A stretch of DNA of 64,000 bases from assembly GCA_023897205.1 (NCBI GenBank), contig JAHWDD010000001.1, forward strand, positions 992,001 through 1,056,000. Reading direction: 5' to 3'. A model generated the notes under the pieces. It ran no database searches and was not told the DNA's origin. It saw nothing but the letters and a program-made list of their open reading frames with translations. Below are positions 62,290 through 64,000 of the stretch, piece by piece (the first letter of the stretch is position 1; each line of letters begins with the position of its first letter). This stretch comes from Exophiala sp. HKRS030. Taxonomy: Eukaryota > Ascomycota > Eurotiomycetes > Chaetothyriales > Herpotrichiellaceae. Position numbers and translations under genes: made by a program.

Positions 62290-64000
62290 TCATAACCAGA
62301 TGTCTCCTCCTTCCCCTTTCTCCCACTTTTCCCACGCTGACCAGTACGCAACCTCCAGGTCTCTGACCCAGCGTTGCGTGTCAAAAAGCCGACTGGACCA
62401 TCGACCTTCCCACAACATTCGTCGATAATCCATCAGACGGCCTTTCCCACGACCCTTCAGACGGCCACCTGATTCTTGTGAGGGGTATTTCAGCCCTCGA
62501 GCAAGCTCGATGGCAGTATTGACATACGCCTTCTCGCTTTGGACAAGCAGCTCGCGTCGAGCATCTTCACCTGCGCGTCCATCTGGCAGGGCGCTTGCAA
62601 CGATACTCCCAGCCATGCGGCTGCACATCTTGTACTTCCACTTCCCCCACGTCACAATCGGAGTACCAGACCATACCACATCGGCGGCTGTGGTGTGTGC
62701 GTTGCATTCCGGCGTGTCGAGGAACAAGTCCACCACAGACGCGCGTGTGATGTGTGCGCCTTTGGCAGCAACGTCCGTGAAGATGACCCTCCTGGCGACG
62801 TCTGGATCCGCCCATTCTCGCGCATACTTCAAAAGGTTTTGCTCTCCCAGGTCGGGGAAACGCAGTAACCAGAGGATGGCATTCGGCACCATTTTCAAGA
62901 TTTGCAGCCATGATTCAAACGTTGCGGGATCGATTTTGTACAACTGGTTGAAGTTACCAAGAATCACCGCCGTGTCAGAAAGAGTCGGGAATAACTCTTT
63001 TCTCAACTTCCAGCGAGTTTCTTGTTCTTCCTCCCAAGCAGTCTGACGCTTCAACGGGTCTTTGAAGTTCGGCGGTCCTTTGTTTACGTCTGGTGCGCTC
63101 TGTTTGTGGTCCACGCAGAAAAATGTGTCACGTGCAAAGATGACATTCTCTGCGTACACCCAATCTTCCATGTCTTCGACCAAGGCATCAGGTCGGAGGC
63201 GATCTTCAATGTCCACATTCCGTCTCCATGGGGAGAGGGTATCGGGTGGCACAGAGATTGTATCGGCAAAGACATAATCGCACCATTCAGCACCCAAAGT
63301 CCCCGCGAAACCCATGAAAGACATATGGATAGGCGCAGGCCGAGCTGCGAAAACTTCATTGCGTGCACCTCGGGTATAACCATTCAGGTTCACCAGTACG
63401 TGTACATTGTCCTTGACAATCTGATGCACAAGCCGCTCAACACCCCACGACGAAGCATCGTGGAATACGGGAGCCTCACGTTCAATTTGCTGCCGATGAA
63501 TCGAGCCATCCGAGGCCGTTGTTGCATAGCAAATGGCTCGGACTTTGGTTGGATTGTGCAGCCCAAAGACCGATTGCATCAAATGTGCCAATGGATGATT
63601 GTTGAAGTCCGAGCTGACATAGCCAACATTGAGGTTAGGGTCTGGGGGTGCCGGTGGCGGAAACACAGTAGCTGGAAGCCATGCAGAGCGAAGTGTGCAC
63701 ACTGAGATTCGAAGTGCATTCCGCTGTGATATCTGTCTAATTTGTTTCGCCGACAGAGGTGCGGTGAAGGTATGGAATGGAAGGACAGTCGGCGCCGAGG
63801 GTGGTGAGAGCGTGTTTGGGAGAAGAGGCCGCGAGTATTTTCGTGCCGGGTATTCTTTGCGCTTGATATATCGATCCTGGTACCACTGCCAGCCAATGTA
63901 GCGAATCGCCCGTTCGATCAAGCGTACTATCCTCGAACCTTCCCATTTCTGTCCTGACCAGCTGCGTAGTGCCTGTTGCAAGATTTCGATGGCCGGCTCT
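62290..64000 (-). CDS. O-GlcNAc transferase (GT41) catalytic region, 5' part outside the window
   Basis: Adds N-acetylglucosamine from UDP-GlcNAc to Ser/Thr of nuclear and cytosolic proteins in other eukaryotes. The frame is open through the right edge, so only the C-terminal ~569 residues are seen; the TPR array expected in OGTs would lie beyond 64000. Catalytic-domain signatures are clear: LNVGYVSSDFNNHPLAHLMQ (with the catalytic-region His), VHVLVNLNGYTRGARNEVFA, RPAPIHMSFMGFAGTLGAEW, ILGNFNQLYKIDPATFESWL, AILWLLRFPDLGEQ and VDLFLDTPECNAHTTAADVV followed by WSGTPIVTW. A basic stretch (LKGRGKGRLMDYRRMLWEG) precedes the C-terminal helix. No intron is needed in the visible part. Confidence 0.93.
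   Translation of the reverse strand, partial: EPAIEILQQALRSWSGQKWEGSRIVRLIERAIRYIGWQWYQDRYIKRKEYPARKYSRPLLPNTLSPPSAPTVLPFHTFTAPLSAKQIRQISQRNALRISVCTLRSAWLPATVFPPPAPPDPNLNVGYVSSDFNNHPLAHLMQSVFGLHNPTKVRAICYATTASDGSIHRQQIEREAPVFHDASSWGVERLVHQIVKDNVHVLVNLNGYTRGARNEVFAARPAPIHMSFMGFAGTLGAEWCDYVFADTISVPPDTLSPWRRNVDIEDRLRPDALVEDMEDWVYAENVIFARDTFFCVDHKQSAPDVNKGPPNFKDPLKRQTAWEEEQETRWKLRKELFPTLSDTAVILGNFNQLYKIDPATFESWLQILKMVPNAILWLLRFPDLGEQNLLKYAREWADPDVARRVIFTDVAAKGAHITRASVVDLFLDTPECNAHTTAADVVWSGTPIVTWGKWKYKMCSRMAGSIVASALPDGRAGEDARRELLVQSEKAYVNTAIELARGLKYPSQESGGRLKGRGKGRLMDYRRMLWEGRWSSRLFDTQRWVRDLEVAYWSAWEKWEKGEGGDIWL

Overview
The window is nuclear DNA of a filamentous ascomycete (Pezizomycotina; Eurotiomycetes is my best guess, at low confidence). 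The evidence is many short spliceosomal introns (about 46-125 nt) with CTRAY-like branch sites, Zn(II)2Cys6/fungal_trans regulators, a TOS1-type cell-wall protein and a flbD-type Myb regulator of conidiation. I see no rRNA, tRNA, CRISPR or bacterial-style operon. I rebuilt the spliced models by hand from splice signals and reading phase. In every complete gene called here the exons sum to a multiple of three with no internal stop.

Region 1 (1-7.1 kb): the 3' end of an unrecognised gene, TOS1, a PaiB-like FMN-binding protein and an HchA/Hsp31-type DJ-1 protein. Region 2 (7.7-18.2 kb): an accessory-looking block of two divergent Zn2Cys6 regulators, a DAO-family FAD amine oxidase and a sugar-porter MFS transporter. 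This block is extremely intron-rich and may be a small catabolic or detoxification cluster that includes the HchA gene. Region 3 (18.7-47 kb): housekeeping genes. These are CFT1 (mRNA 3' processing), a LMBD1-like vacuolar/lysosomal membrane protein, an unknown protein, CMR1 (DNA damage-binding WD40), a zinc-cluster-less fungal_trans-type protein, ATG6/Beclin, the CENP-A chaperone SCM3, a membrane-anchored cysteine synthase, a mitochondrial NDUFAF7-type methyltransferase, a secreted tripeptidyl aminopeptidase-like hydrolase, ARPC2 and UTP12/DIP2. Region 4 (47-58.7 kb): flbD alone in more than 10 kb of non-coding, microsatellite-rich DNA. Region 5 (58.7-64 kb): a second MFS sugar transporter and the 3' part of an O-GlcNAc transferase (GT41) running off the right edge.

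Two kinds of dispersed non-coding structure stand out. One is a small MITE-like family with terminal inverted repeats (three copies, one apparently an internal-deletion derivative). The other is the near-palindrome TACGGAGTA, found at least ten times, all outside the coding exons, where about 0.5 would be expected by chance.
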